A DNA stretch of 64,000 bases. Source: an uncultured Opitutaceae bacterium (GTDB taxonomy: Bacteria; Verrucomicrobiota; Verrucomicrobiia; Opitutales; Opitutaceae). The notes below the pieces were generated by a model that had not been told where the DNA came from, searched no databases, and was given only the letters and a program-made list of their open reading frames with translations. This document shows positions 54,875 through 63,552 of the stretch, piece by piece (within the stretch, counting starts at the first letter, position 1; each line of letters begins with the position of its first letter). A program made the position numbers and the translations under genes. Location of the stretch: the NCBI GenBank assembly GCA_903929355.1, contig CAIYUN010000003.1:62001-126000 (forward strand), given 5' to 3'.

Positions 54875-56200
54875 TCAGGTGAGCGCACGGAGCATCACCC
54901 GGGCGTTGCGGCCGCTGTCCTCGTAGGACTTGAGCCGTGCCTCGGGCAGGATGCTCTTGTCGGCCTCGGCAAAGCCCAGGCGGGACGTGAAGAAGGAATA
55001 GCTCTGCGTCGAGAGCGCCACCACCTCCGTCGCGCCCCGTTCCTTCGCCATCATGCAGGCGTAGTCCACCATTTTTTTCCCAATGCCCCGGTTCTGGTAA
55101 AAGGGCAGCACATACAGCGACCCGACCTCCGCGAGTTGCGGATGGTCCGGATAGTAGGAGAGCGTGACGCAGGCGATGATGTTCTCGTCGATCTCGAAAA
55201 CGTAGAACTGGTCGATGTTCTTCTCGATGGTCTGCTGCGTGCGGTTGAGGAGCTCCTCGCGCCGCACCGCATGGCGGGTGAGGCTCCAGATAAACCGCAC
55301 GTCGCCCTTCCGGGCCTGCCGGATCTGCTGGTAATCGCTCGCGTAGATGAGGGAGCCCACACCCTCGTTGGAGAAGATCTCGTTGAGCAGACTGTCGAAG
55401 ACACGTCCGTCCACCAGGTGGACCCGGGGCACGCCCGTCTCAATCGCCCGCACCGCATGCACTGCCTTGCTCTGGAGCGCCTCGGGCAGGGCCTCGGGCC
55501 GGTCCTTGAGCAGGGTGCGGAGGGCATCCACCGAAATCTCGCGGCGCAACACGCCATCAATCTCGAGGCCGGCGTGGGGCGAGAGATAGAGGACTTTGGA
55601 CGCGCCGAGCGCCTCGGCGACCTCGGCGGCCAGTTGGTCGGAATTCACCCGAAGCGCGAGGCCCTCCGGTCCATAGCCCACGGGCTGGATGATCGGGACA
55701 ATGCCGGCGTTGAGCAGGTGCAGGACAAACTCCTTGTCCACCCGCTCGACCCGCCCGGTGTGTTGCTGGTCCACGCCGCGCAGGATGCCAACCGGCAGCG
55801 CCCGGACGGCGTTGGTGATGGCGCACTTCAACGCGTTCTGGGTGAGACCCTCCAAGATGAGCTGGGAGACCCGGGCCGAGGCCCGGACTGCGAGCTCAAG
55901 GGTGGCGGCATCGGTCACGCCGGCCCCGTCGTCGTTGGTGATGGGGATGCCCCGTTGGGCGGCGAGTTCGCGGAGCTGCAGGCCGATGCCATGGACCAGC
56001 ACGACCCGGATGCCCAGGCTGCGCAGCACGGCGATATCCACGAGGAGATTGCTGAAATTTTCGTCCGCGACGATTGCCCCGTCCAGCGCGAGCACGAAAC
56101 ACTGGCCCTGAAAACGTGGGACGTATTTCAGGATGCCGCGCAGGTCGGCGGGCTTGATGGTCGGGGTGGCGGCCGAAACGGAACCGTTGCCAGTGCTCAT
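54875..56200 (-). CDS. argA: N-acetylglutamate synthase (amino-acid kinase fold + GNAT)
   Basis: This 441-residue enzyme starts arginine biosynthesis by acetylating glutamate. The N-terminal amino-acid-kinase-like domain has RFQGQCFVLALDGAIVADEN and IRVVLVHGIGLQLRELAAQR, with the arginine-binding surface. The C-terminal GNAT domain has ACVTLSYYPDHPQLAEVGSL and YVLPFYQNRGIGKKMVDYA, with the acetyl-CoA loop QNRGIGKK. The order and length are those of classical ArgA. ATG 56200 is clear. It lies 77 bp after ccsA. Confidence 0.95.
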   Translation of the reverse strand: MSTGNGSVSAATPTIKPADLRGILKYVPRFQGQCFVLALDGAIVADENFSNLLVDIAVLRSLGIRVVLVHGIGLQLRELAAQRGIPITNDDGAGVTDAATLELAVRASARVSQLILEGLTQNALKCAITNAVRALPVGILRGVDQQHTGRVERVDKEFVLHLLNAGIVPIIQPVGYGPEGLALRVNSDQLAAEVAEALGASKVLYLSPHAGLEIDGVLRREISVDALRTLLKDRPEALPEALQSKAVHAVRAIETGVPRVHLVDGRVFDSLLNEIFSNEGVGSLIYASDYQQIRQARKGDVRFIWSLTRHAVRREELLNRTQQTIEKNIDQFYVFEIDENIIACVTLSYYPDHPQLAEVGSLYVLPFYQNRGIGKKMVDYACMMAKERGATEVVALSTQSYSFFTSRLGFAEADKSILPEARLKSYEDSGRNARVMLRALT

Positions 56201-56277
56201 GGAAGACCGCGTTTGTCAGGCAATGCGGGCCGCGCGTCAAGCGCGCCGCGCGGTCCGCAAATGTCCGCGGGGTGCCC

Positions 56278-58182
56278 TCAGCCCGCGTTTGGCAAAGGCT
56301 GAGGTTCTCCGCCCCGGACCTGCTTCGGGGCGGTCTCCGCCCTACCGCCGCTCCGCCATTTGACCGCCGGGCTCGTCGCCAGTGCGATGAACGCCAGCTG
56401 GCTCACCACAAACGCGAGGAGCCACCAGAAAGTTTTGTCGATGAAACCGTAACTATGGAGCCCTACGCTGAGCATGTTGACGCCAAACCAGCTCCAGCTC
56501 GTGACCACGTTGCCAAAGATCGCCAGCGCCATGAGCCCGCGCTGGCGGACCAACCCGCCCCAGCGGGCGTGAAGAATGAGCGCGTTCCACAACACGATGA
56601 TGAGCGCGCCGTTTTCCTTCGGGTCCCAGCCCCAGAAGCGGCCCCACGACTGGTCGGCCCAGATGCCGCCGAGGACGGTGCCGACAAAACTGAACAAGGT
56701 CGCGAAACAGACGATGCCATAGACCATCTTCGTCAGCGCGGTGGCGGTAGCCGGTTCCAGGGTCCGCGTGAAGACTCCGCGCACGACGTAAATGAGCGCG
56801 AGAAAGCCGGCCAGATAGGTGGCCGCGTAGCCGCTGGTGACCACCACCACATGCGTGCCGAGCCAGAAGTTCGAGTCGAGCACTGCCCGCATCATTTCCA
56901 TGGTGTCGCCGCTGAGCGCGAGATGGTGGGCGATGAGCAGCGTGCAGAAGCCGATCAGGCCGGCCGCCGCGCTGCCGATGCCGTCGCGGTAGATCACCTC
57001 CAGGACGAGACAGAGCGCCACCGCACCCCAGCCGATGAAGAGCGCGGATGAGTAAAGATTGGTGACCGGCGGGCGTCCTTCCAGCCACATTCGGACCAGG
57101 ATTCCGCCGGTGGCGAGCACCCAAGTGAGTCCGGTGAGCCAAAGTGCAGCCCGACCCAGCGCGTCGGGCCAGCGGAGCCAGGAAAACACCGCCAGCACGA
57201 ACGCAGCCACATACAAAACCATGCCATGGTAAAACGGCGCGGCGGCATTGAAGGCCGCCTCCGTGTCCGTCTTGCCAATCCGCTCCCCGTATTTCCCCAT
57301 CAGGGTGGCCCGATTCAACCCGACGAGTTTGTTGAAGACGGTGGCATCCTCCGCCCTCCAGGCATGGCCCATGGCGGCGTAAGCGAGGACGCCGGGGTCC
57401 AATTTTCTGTCCTTGACGCCATCGAGCAGCGCGTTGCCGGCGTTGCGCCAGTTGTCGCGGTTGGGGTCGTCTTCGGCCGGGGGAATGGCAAGCACCGACC
57501 CATGGTCGGCCATGGCCTGAAACTGCTTCACCGCGTCCAGCGTGGCATTGGCGGCCTTCTCGTCATAGGGCTGGCCGGCCTGCTCCGCCCGGACGGCGGC
57601 CACGCCCGCGGTGAGACCACCCTGGTAGGTGGCGAGGTCGGCCTGGAAATCACTGCTCGCGGGAATGGTGAGCGAATACCGGAGGCCAAAATACAGCGAC
57701 AGATGGGAGCTCAAGGTCATCACCGCGTGCTGGAAGGCGTTCCGGGCATTCTCGGGCGTGTCTCCGGCGAGTTTGTCCTGTTTCTCGATTTCATCCAACT
57801 TGGGGATGATTTGGGCGGCGGAGAAGCGCTTCCCTCCCGCGCCGTCCTCGGTCGCGAAACCGAGCAGGGCGAGCAGATCCGGATGCACAATCTCAATGTC
57901 CTGATAATGGTCGGCCTGGTCCCCGCGGAACAACATATCGAGCAGCCATTCGTCGGGGGTGAGGGTGCGCCCATCGGGGGTGACCACTGCCTGGCGGCCC
58001 TGGAGCAGCAGCAGACTGGTGCGGGCCACCGTGTCGAACGGTTTGAGCCGGCCCTCCATGAGCACCGGCAGCCGACCGAAGGCCTGGAGATCGAAGGCCC
58101 CGGCAGGTTTGGCCGGGAAAAGCGCGAATGCCAAATACAGCAACCCAAGACCAAGGACGAGGTGGGGGATGAAACGTTTCAT
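56278..58182 (-). CDS. ccsA: Cytochrome c assembly protein CcsA (ResC-like), long form
   Basis: This 634-residue inner-membrane protein, together with ResB, moves haem across the membrane and attaches it to apocytochrome c (system II). The C-terminal half has eight or so membrane segments and the haem-handling WWD motif (IWADQSWGRFWGWDPKENGA), with conserved His residues (ARWGG, LIAHHLALSG). The N-terminal 300 residues form a periplasmic domain (FGRLPVLMEGRLKPFDTVAR) after a signal anchor, as found in the long CcsA of some Planctomycetes-Verrucomicrobia group members. resB precedes it, but a GxxExxY gene now lies between the two. Confidence 0.9.
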   Translation of the reverse strand: MKRFIPHLVLGLGLLYLAFALFPAKPAGAFDLQAFGRLPVLMEGRLKPFDTVARTSLLLLQGRQAVVTPDGRTLTPDEWLLDMLFRGDQADHYQDIEIVHPDLLALLGFATEDGAGGKRFSAAQIIPKLDEIEKQDKLAGDTPENARNAFQHAVMTLSSHLSLYFGLRYSLTIPASSDFQADLATYQGGLTAGVAAVRAEQAGQPYDEKAANATLDAVKQFQAMADHGSVLAIPPAEDDPNRDNWRNAGNALLDGVKDRKLDPGVLAYAAMGHAWRAEDATVFNKLVGLNRATLMGKYGERIGKTDTEAAFNAAAPFYHGMVLYVAAFVLAVFSWLRWPDALGRAALWLTGLTWVLATGGILVRMWLEGRPPVTNLYSSALFIGWGAVALCLVLEVIYRDGIGSAAAGLIGFCTLLIAHHLALSGDTMEMMRAVLDSNFWLGTHVVVVTSGYAATYLAGFLALIYVVRGVFTRTLEPATATALTKMVYGIVCFATLFSFVGTVLGGIWADQSWGRFWGWDPKENGALIIVLWNALILHARWGGLVRQRGLMALAIFGNVVTSWSWFGVNMLSVGLHSYGFIDKTFWWLLAFVVSQLAFIALATSPAVKWRSGGRAETAPKQVRGGEPQPLPNAG

Positions 58183-58226
58183 TTTAGGGCGAGGTCGGAG
58201 AATGGATGAGCAATAAAAACAATCGG

Positions 58227-58258
58227 AGTTTTACACAAAGATCGCGAAGAACGCAAAG
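58227..58258 (+). repeat. Left inverted repeat of the GxxExxY cassette
   Basis: The arm AGTTTTACACAAAG followed by ATCGCGAAGAACGCAAAG is the near-complement of 58732-58764 (about 29 of 32 bases identical when reversed). It lies just after the cassette gene and 45 bp before ccsA. Confidence 0.8.
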
Positions 58259-58323
58259 GTTTCAGAGAGAGAGTGAGGGAGGCTTCTTGACGGTCTTGGC
58301 GATTTCTGTAAAAAACTCTGGGT

Positions 58324-58728
58324 TCAGGGCTGATCAGCCCCCTGAAGGATTAGGCGGCAGATGCCGTCCTTGAGGACGGGCTCGTGATAATTTATGAGCA
58401 ATCCGATGGGGGCATCGAGCAGCTTCATGTAACTCAAGAGCTGCGCCTTGTGAACCGGCAGGATCTTCTCCACCACCTTGTTTTCCACGATGAGACACCG
58501 CTCCGCAAAGACGTCCAAGCGCAGCGGTTCCTCAAAAGTCAGCCCCTTGTATTCGATTGGCACGAGCAGTTGGTTCGAGGCTTTGATGCCTCGCAGCTCG
58601 AGTTCTCTCATCAAACAGCGCTCATAAATGCTTTCGATCAGGCCGGGACCTTTGAGCCGATGGACCTCGATAGCCGCTCCAATGATCTGTCCGGAGAGTG
58701 CGTTGGCTTTGGCGAATTCCGGATGCAT
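58324..58728 (-). CDS. GxxExxY protein (PD-(D/E)XK nuclease-like)
   Basis: 134 residues. The naming motif is GPGLIESIYERCLMREL, followed by QLLVPIEYKGLTFEEPLRLD and LIVENKVVEKILPVHKAQLL. The Asp (LRLDV) and the E-x-K (VENK) give the PD-(D/E)XK core, so it could be an active nuclease; the biological role of the family is not known. ATG 58728 gives the typical start (MHPEFAKANALSGQIIGAAI). It lies between two inverted repeat arms and separates resB from ccsA. Confidence 0.9.
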   Translation of the reverse strand: MHPEFAKANALSGQIIGAAIEVHRLKGPGLIESIYERCLMRELELRGIKASNQLLVPIEYKGLTFEEPLRLDVFAERCLIVENKVVEKILPVHKAQLLSYMKLLDAPIGLLINYHEPVLKDGICRLILQGADQP

Positions 58729-58731
58729 GGA

Positions 58732-58764
58732 CTTTGCGGTCTTTGCGACCTTTGTGTAAAAACT
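58732..58764 (-). repeat. Right inverted repeat of the GxxExxY cassette, abutting the resB stop
   Basis: Reverse complement of the left arm: AGTTTTTACACAAAG followed by GTCGCAAAGACCGCAAAG. Its outer end reaches the first base of the resB stop codon (58764-58766), so the insertion point is precisely after the last resB codon. Confidence 0.8.
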
Positions 58765-59957
58765 CAGGCGGCCGCGGAGGACTTGCGGCGGGAAATGAAG
58801 GTGACGAGAGAAAGGCCAAACTGCCACAGCAATCCGCCGGCCACCATCAGGCAGCTGATGTAGGGCAGCTTCCAGCTCGGGTTACGCACGACTTGCAGGA
58901 CCGACTTGTAGTCGGGTGTGTCCATTTGTTGCTGGTAAAAAGTCATCCCATTGTAGCGGAGCGGGGCGTTCATGTAGATGAGCTTTTCGCTGTCCTCCCG
59001 ACCGTCGGCTGACGTGAGCCGCACCCGGCTGGAGAAATTCTTTGGGATGTCCGATCCCGGATAGATATCGTGCGACGCTTTGATGAGCGTGAGCGAGAAA
59101 GGCTCGTAGTCGCGCACGGGGCGTAAGTCGAGCTGCCAGCTGTGACCAGCGTCGTCCGTGAAGGTCTGCGGGGAGAAGGCTTTGGGTGCCAGGTAGAAAT
59201 AGGCTGAGACCAGCCAAGTGCCAAATGAATGGTCCTTGCCCATCAGCTCAACCGAGGCGACCGGCAGGTTCAACTCGTCGTCGCTGTAAGTGAACGGCAG
59301 CGGGGTGACCGAGAGTTGGGGGCCGAGACCGGTGGTGGCAAGCCGGCTGCCCGGCAGTTCACCGGGCGGCTGCTGGGCCGGGCCGCGGATGTCCGCGTTC
59401 GGATAATAGGCCCGCGGGATCACCGTGAACGGCAGGGCCTGACCCTGCGAGTTCGTCAGCGGCAACGGCTGCCCTTTTTCCAACAGCGCCGCCGGGATGG
59501 CCACGACTTCGTTATAGCCGGGGCTGGTGGTGTCAATCAGCGCGAGTTCGAAATCGCGTGAGTTTTCGGCGTAGTTCTTGGTGTCGCCCTCGTTGAACTT
59601 AAGCTGGAATTCCTGCTGCCAGAGGCCGGAAAGCAGCTCGCCCAGCAAAAGGAGTATCACCCCCGCGTGAGCGAGATGGATGCCCAGTTTGCGCCAGGTC
59701 AGTTTGAAGCGCTGAAGGTGGGCGGTGACGAGATTGACGAACAACAACCCGCCAACGAGGTAGCCACCGGGAAAAACCGGCACCGAAACTCCCTTGATGT
59801 TCTTCCAGACAATGAAGGTGTGAAAATATTGCTGGTGCACGCCCCAGACGCCGAGCTGGGTCTGCGCCAGCGTCGCCACGAAAACGAGCACGATGGACAG
59901 TGCAAGCAGGACAACGGTGAGCCGCAGGGAGGCGAAAATCTTGAAGAGGGAGGCCAT
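58764..59957 (-). CDS. resB: Cytochrome c assembly protein ResB (Ccs1-like)
   Basis: This 397-residue membrane protein is the partner of CcsA. It has N-terminal membrane helices (LFKIFASLRLTVVLLALSIV; FPGGYLVGGLLFVNLVTAHL; IHLAHAGVILLLLGELLSGL), a large periplasmic domain (residues 110-355), and a final helix (YISCLMVAGGLLWQFGLSLV) with a basic tail. The stop coincides with the end of an inverted repeat arm. The upstream lipoprotein gene is 14 bp away. Confidence 0.9.
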   Translation of the reverse strand: MASLFKIFASLRLTVVLLALSIVLVFVATLAQTQLGVWGVHQQYFHTFIVWKNIKGVSVPVFPGGYLVGGLLFVNLVTAHLQRFKLTWRKLGIHLAHAGVILLLLGELLSGLWQQEFQLKFNEGDTKNYAENSRDFELALIDTTSPGYNEVVAIPAALLEKGQPLPLTNSQGQALPFTVIPRAYYPNADIRGPAQQPPGELPGSRLATTGLGPQLSVTPLPFTYSDDELNLPVASVELMGKDHSFGTWLVSAYFYLAPKAFSPQTFTDDAGHSWQLDLRPVRDYEPFSLTLIKASHDIYPGSDIPKNFSSRVRLTSADGREDSEKLIYMNAPLRYNGMTFYQQQMDTPDYKSVLQVVRNPSWKLPYISCLMVAGGLLWQFGLSLVTFISRRKSSAAA

Positions 59958-59971
59958 GAGAGATTGGCGGT

Positions 59972-61090
59972 TCAGGGCGCCTTGACGGTTTTCAGGAAGG
60001 TGAGAAATGCCGTCTTCTGTTTCTCGATCACCACCGTCGGGCCGGACAGCTTGAAAAACCAGGTGGCATCCCCCACCGGCACGATGGCGCCAAGGATCCG
60101 TTGTGGCGAGGCCGACGGGGCGCCGGTGAAATCGGCGAGGATGAACTTCAGGCCGACTTGCTCAAAGCGGGTCACGTCGGGCGTGGAGGAATCGTCGGCC
60201 AGCGGGGGCAGTTGGACCTGGCCCCGCCAGCGGTTGAGATTGGCCAGTACACCACCGACATCACCCGGGAACGCCGTGATGGAAAGCTCCGCCTCCGCCC
60301 CATTGTCGCCGGGGACGCCAAAGGTGGCCTTGCGCATGGCGCTGGCAGGCTTGGCGCTCCAATCGCCCGGTGCGGTCCAGGTCAAATCCTTGCCCTGGGC
60401 AGTGGGCACCCCCGTGGAGGCCATCGGCATGGTGGCGGGTGGAATTACAGAGACTGTCGGCGCCACCGGGGCCGCGCCCGGCCGGATGGTTTTTACGAAC
60501 GCAAGAAACGCCTCTTTTTTCTGATCCAGAAGCGCAGCCGGCCCGGAAAGCTTGAAAAACCAGGTGTTGTCGCCAACCGGCACGATGACCCCGAGCATCC
60601 GTTGCAGCAGTGCGGGCGGCAAACTGGAGAAATCAGCGAGGGTGAGCTTCAGGCCGGCCTGATCGAGATGGGTGACACCGGCGGCGGCTTCCCCGTCGGG
60701 CAGCGGAAGCGGGGCAAGTTGGAGCTGGCCGCGCCAGCGGTTGAGATTGGCGAGCTCCCCCCCCACCGTACCCGGAAAGGCGGTGACTGAAAGCTCGGCT
60801 TCCGTGCCGTTGTCGCCGTGGATGGCGTAGGTGGCCTTGCGCATGGCGGAGGCTGGCTTGGCTTCCCAGTCCGACGGGGCGGTCCAAGCTAATTCCTCGC
60901 CACCTGCGACCGGCACAGGGGCTGTCATCCCTCCGCCTCCGGGGGCGGTCATCGCCGTGCCACCGCCCGGTGGCACGGTGGACGGCACATCCTTGGGGGC
61001 GCGATAGGCCGTAACCTTGGGTTCACGACAGCCGGCCACGAGGAACAGCAGCGCAGCGGCGGGCGGGAGGAAGGCACGAAGGGGCAGCAT
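59972..61090 (-). CDS. Lipoprotein with two tandem, nearly identical domains
   Basis: 372 residues. The signal peptide ends in a lipobox (LFLVAGC), and a Pro/Gly/Thr-rich linker follows. Two copies of an about 135-residue domain follow: copy 1 with WTAPSDWEAKPASAMRKATY, copy 2 with WTAPGDWSAKPASAMRKATF, both followed by EAELS-TAFPG and NLNRWRGQ-QLPPL-type segments, and both ending in a GDNTWFFKLSGP-like strand. The copies are about 70-80 percent identical by eye, so the duplication is recent. The function is unknown. Coupled to resB, it may act in cytochrome c maturation or simply share the promoter. Confidence 0.82.
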   Translation of the reverse strand: MLPLRAFLPPAAALLFLVAGCREPKVTAYRAPKDVPSTVPPGGGTAMTAPGGGGMTAPVPVAGGEELAWTAPSDWEAKPASAMRKATYAIHGDNGTEAELSVTAFPGTVGGELANLNRWRGQLQLAPLPLPDGEAAAGVTHLDQAGLKLTLADFSSLPPALLQRMLGVIVPVGDNTWFFKLSGPAALLDQKKEAFLAFVKTIRPGAAPVAPTVSVIPPATMPMASTGVPTAQGKDLTWTAPGDWSAKPASAMRKATFGVPGDNGAEAELSITAFPGDVGGVLANLNRWRGQVQLPPLADDSSTPDVTRFEQVGLKFILADFTGAPSASPQRILGAIVPVGDATWFFKLSGPTVVIEKQKTAFLTFLKTVKAP

Positions 61091-61252
61091 GAAGGGGAAA
61101 ACTTCCCAAGATCGCCGGTGAAATGCAATCCGCAAGTCACCGGTGGTCCGGTCTGATATAAGCACGGCTCAAGTCACACGATCACGTGCCTAAGGTTTGT
61201 TGAGATCCATGCGGAGGTCTTTCACGCACAAAGCGTCCCACCCTGTCAGCTT

Positions 61253-61573
61253 CTACGTTTTACGTGCGCGGACTGGTCGCGATACGTGCTTCTTCTCCAA
61301 GGCTTTGATGCGAGCCTCGAGTGCGGCGATCCGTGTCTTCGTTGGTTCGTCAATCCGAGCGAGGGTTTCCTTGATCTTATCGCCCAAGGTGTGACTTGCC
61401 GTCTCAAACTCCTTGCGCCCTTGGACGGTAATCTTTTCCGCCATGATCCGGGCGTCGCCCGCACTGACCTTGCCCTGGCGTACAAATTCGCCGAACGCCT
61501 CCTCCGCTCTTTCCCTGGTCACCACCGCCGCACCAACCGCCGAAAGGATAGTTTTCTTGAAGAGGTTGGTCAT
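61253..61573 (-). CDS. Phasin-like small helical protein
   Basis: 106 residues. TNLFKKTILSAVGAAVVTRE begins a helix, and the body EEAFGEFVRQGKVSAGDARI followed by helices with GDKIKETLARIDEPTKTRIA and ALEARIKALEKK resembles the PhaF/phasin-type regulators that bind polyhydroxyalkanoate granules or nucleoid DNA. The C-terminus is basic (RPVRARKT). ATG 61573 is used. A PHA synthase is not present nearby, so the role is tentative. Confidence 0.7.
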   Translation of the reverse strand: MTNLFKKTILSAVGAAVVTRERAEEAFGEFVRQGKVSAGDARIMAEKITVQGRKEFETASHTLGDKIKETLARIDEPTKTRIAALEARIKALEKKHVSRPVRARKT

Positions 61574-61679
61574 AATGGGAACCAATAGCCCGGTTTGTCT
61601 CCCAGCGCAAACGCAAAGTCCAAGACTCGCTCAACAATCGGGCATGGACCAGCCGAATCTCACTCCTGCCAAACCAAAA

Positions 61680-61710
61680 CCCGCACCCGAAACCAAAGAT
61701 CGGGTGCGGG
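61680..61710 (-). terminator. Intrinsic terminator after the REC-REC-STAS gene
   Basis: CCCGCACCCGA-N9-TCGGGTGCGGG, an 11-bp perfect stem, followed on the minus strand by GTTTTGGTTTGG. It lies 25 bp beyond the response-regulator stop and ends the cheX transcription unit. Confidence 0.7.
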
Positions 61711-61734
61711 TCCGGTGCAGGGCGGCGGACATGG

Positions 61735-62958
61735 TCAGCCCGCCGAAGTTCTCCATGCGCCCACCGGCTCGGCGAGTGCTTCCGCCGGCATGGGCTCGGC
61801 GGCCGGTTCTTCCGTGGCCGCCGGGGGCATGTTTTTTTTGAAGCTGCCGCGGGCCTCGGCCACGGAGGGGAAATACTGCCAGGTGCTGGTGTCCTCGTAG
61901 CCTTGGCTGTCCTTGACGACCTTGCCGGTTCCGACCAGTGCAAACTCAAATCCCAGATCGCGGCAAATTTGCATGCTGTTGATGACAAGTTTTATATGTC
62001 CAACATCAAGATTCCTGACCAAGAGCAGGTCGAAAACCGCCTGATTGATGCCGGCGTTGACTGCATTGGTCACCTGAATCTTGAGCTGGTCGGAAATCTC
62101 TGTGATCAGGGTCGTCGGGCAGTTGTCCGGCAGCTGCAGCACGATCAGGTCGGGCTCGGTGCGGAAATAGCGTTGGGAGGTGTCGAGCCGCATCGCCTTG
62201 GCCGCTTTGACCTCCAAATCCACGAGATCGATGGGTTTGGTGACAAAGAAAGTAAAACCGACCTGCTGTGCCTGTTGCTGGATCGCGGCATCGGTCTTGA
62301 CCACGAGCGCCATGATGGGGGTGTATTTGGTCTTGTGGCTGCTGCGCAGCTGGCGGAAGAGCGTGAAAGCACCCTCGTCGGAGAGGGACAGCGAGATCAT
62401 CACCAGATCCACTTCCTCCTGTTTGCAGAAATCGAGGGCCGCCTCGGCGTTGGCCACACTCTGCACCTGCCAGGGAGTATGCTTGAGACCGTTTTGTATC
62501 TGACTAACAATGAGCGGCTTGTCATCGACAATCAGGATCACCGCCGGGTCAAAGATGGACTTGGGCTTGATTTGCACCTCGGAGATGGATTTGAGGTCGA
62601 TGATCCGGCCTATTTTCTGCACGAGCACATCCTCCTTGAAGGGCTTGACCATGTAATCCCGGACCCCGATTTTGGCGATTTTGATGATGTTTTCCCGACC
62701 ACCCTCGGCCGTGAGCATGAGCACCGGCACCGACTTGAGGACAGCATGAGCCTTCAACTTGCAGAGCATCTCAATGCCGTCCATGATGGGCATGGTGACA
62801 TCGAGCACGATGAGGTCTGGGCACTCCTTGGTCGCGAAGGCCAGCCCCTCGACGCCGTTGGCCGCCTCGAAGATCTCGCAATCATAGATTTTCAAGGTGT
62901 TGACGAGGATGGACCGCACGATGGCGGAGTCATCCACGAGAAGAATTTTGGGTCGCAT
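61735..62958 (-). CDS. Response regulator, two receiver domains plus STAS-like output
   Basis: 407 residues. REC1 (1-122) is intact: D9/D10, D53 (LIVLDVTMPIMDG), T83 and K105. REC2 (138-255) retains D145/D146 and K241, but its phosphoacceptor is Ser189, so it cannot be phosphorylated normally. A STAS-like domain (about 262-345: LIVLQLPDNCPTTLITEISD; VFDLLLVRNLDVGHIKLVIN) and a disordered Pro/Ala-rich tail follow. This combination is unusual. It lies 12 bp after the restored cheX end, so both probably act together in chemotaxis or motility. Confidence 0.85.
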   Translation of the reverse strand: MRPKILLVDDSAIVRSILVNTLKIYDCEIFEAANGVEGLAFATKECPDLIVLDVTMPIMDGIEMLCKLKAHAVLKSVPVLMLTAEGGRENIIKIAKIGVRDYMVKPFKEDVLVQKIGRIIDLKSISEVQIKPKSIFDPAVILIVDDKPLIVSQIQNGLKHTPWQVQSVANAEAALDFCKQEEVDLVMISLSLSDEGAFTLFRQLRSSHKTKYTPIMALVVKTDAAIQQQAQQVGFTFFVTKPIDLVDLEVKAAKAMRLDTSQRYFRTEPDLIVLQLPDNCPTTLITEISDQLKIQVTNAVNAGINQAVFDLLLVRNLDVGHIKLVINSMQICRDLGFEFALVGTGKVVKDSQGYEDTSTWQYFPSVAEARGSFKKNMPPAATEEPAAEPMPAEALAEPVGAWRTSAG

Positions 62959-62970
62959 GGCGGGTAGGAT

Positions 62971-63484
62971 TTAGGCACTGGGTCCCAAGTGAAGGTCGGC
63001 CATCAGGAATTGGCCTCCAAGGTCAAACCGGTAGCAGCGGCGGACGGTGTGCTCGACTTGGTCGAGTTTGAACGTACACCCCCCGCTGGACTGTAGGGAG
63101 GGTGAGCCGGCAAGGGAGGCCAAGCTCGACCAGTTGGTTCTTAAAAGTCCCGAGGGTCATGTTGGTCAGCTCCCCGACAACCTCGTTGACGACCTTTTCA
63201 CCAGTCGAGGCGATTTTCAGCAGCGAAAGTCCCAGCATCCGGGAGGCACAATATTCGGCCAGAGGCTGGCTGAAATAGAGATAGATCAGACCGGTGAGGT
63301 CGCCCACCACCCCGGCGGTGCCGACCACATGGATTTGCTCCAGTTTGACGGTGTAATTGGAAGGATCCATCAGGGTGGGGACGATCCGGGCGGGTTTGCC
63401 GATCATGGTCCTGAACACGGCCTGTACGGCCCGGTCGATGGAGAGGTCCAGGACGCCATTATCGATTGCTTGGATGCTCGCCAT
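62971..63484 (-). pseudogene. cheX: CheX-family chemotaxis phosphatase, frameshifted near the 3' end
   Basis: Residues 1-134 read as a CheX (SIDRAVQAVFRTMIGKPARI; GLIYLYFSQPLAEYCASRML; the ExxN motif E105-L-T-N108 in VGELTNMTLG; CRLTLPTVQRG). After a run of six G (63084-63079) the frame ends in a short Arg/Pro tail (stop 63023). One base out, the frame continues CTFKLDQVEHTVRRCYRFDL and GGQFLMADLHLGPSA to a stop at 62971, which resembles the expected CheX end. Removing one G restores about 170 residues. A true mutation, phase variation and sequencing error are all possible. Confidence 0.8.
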
Positions 63485-63552
63485 GGATAGGAGGTGGGGA
63501 GGATTGTTCTGGATTTCAGGCCAGGATGGCTGGGTACGGTCAGGTGCCAACC

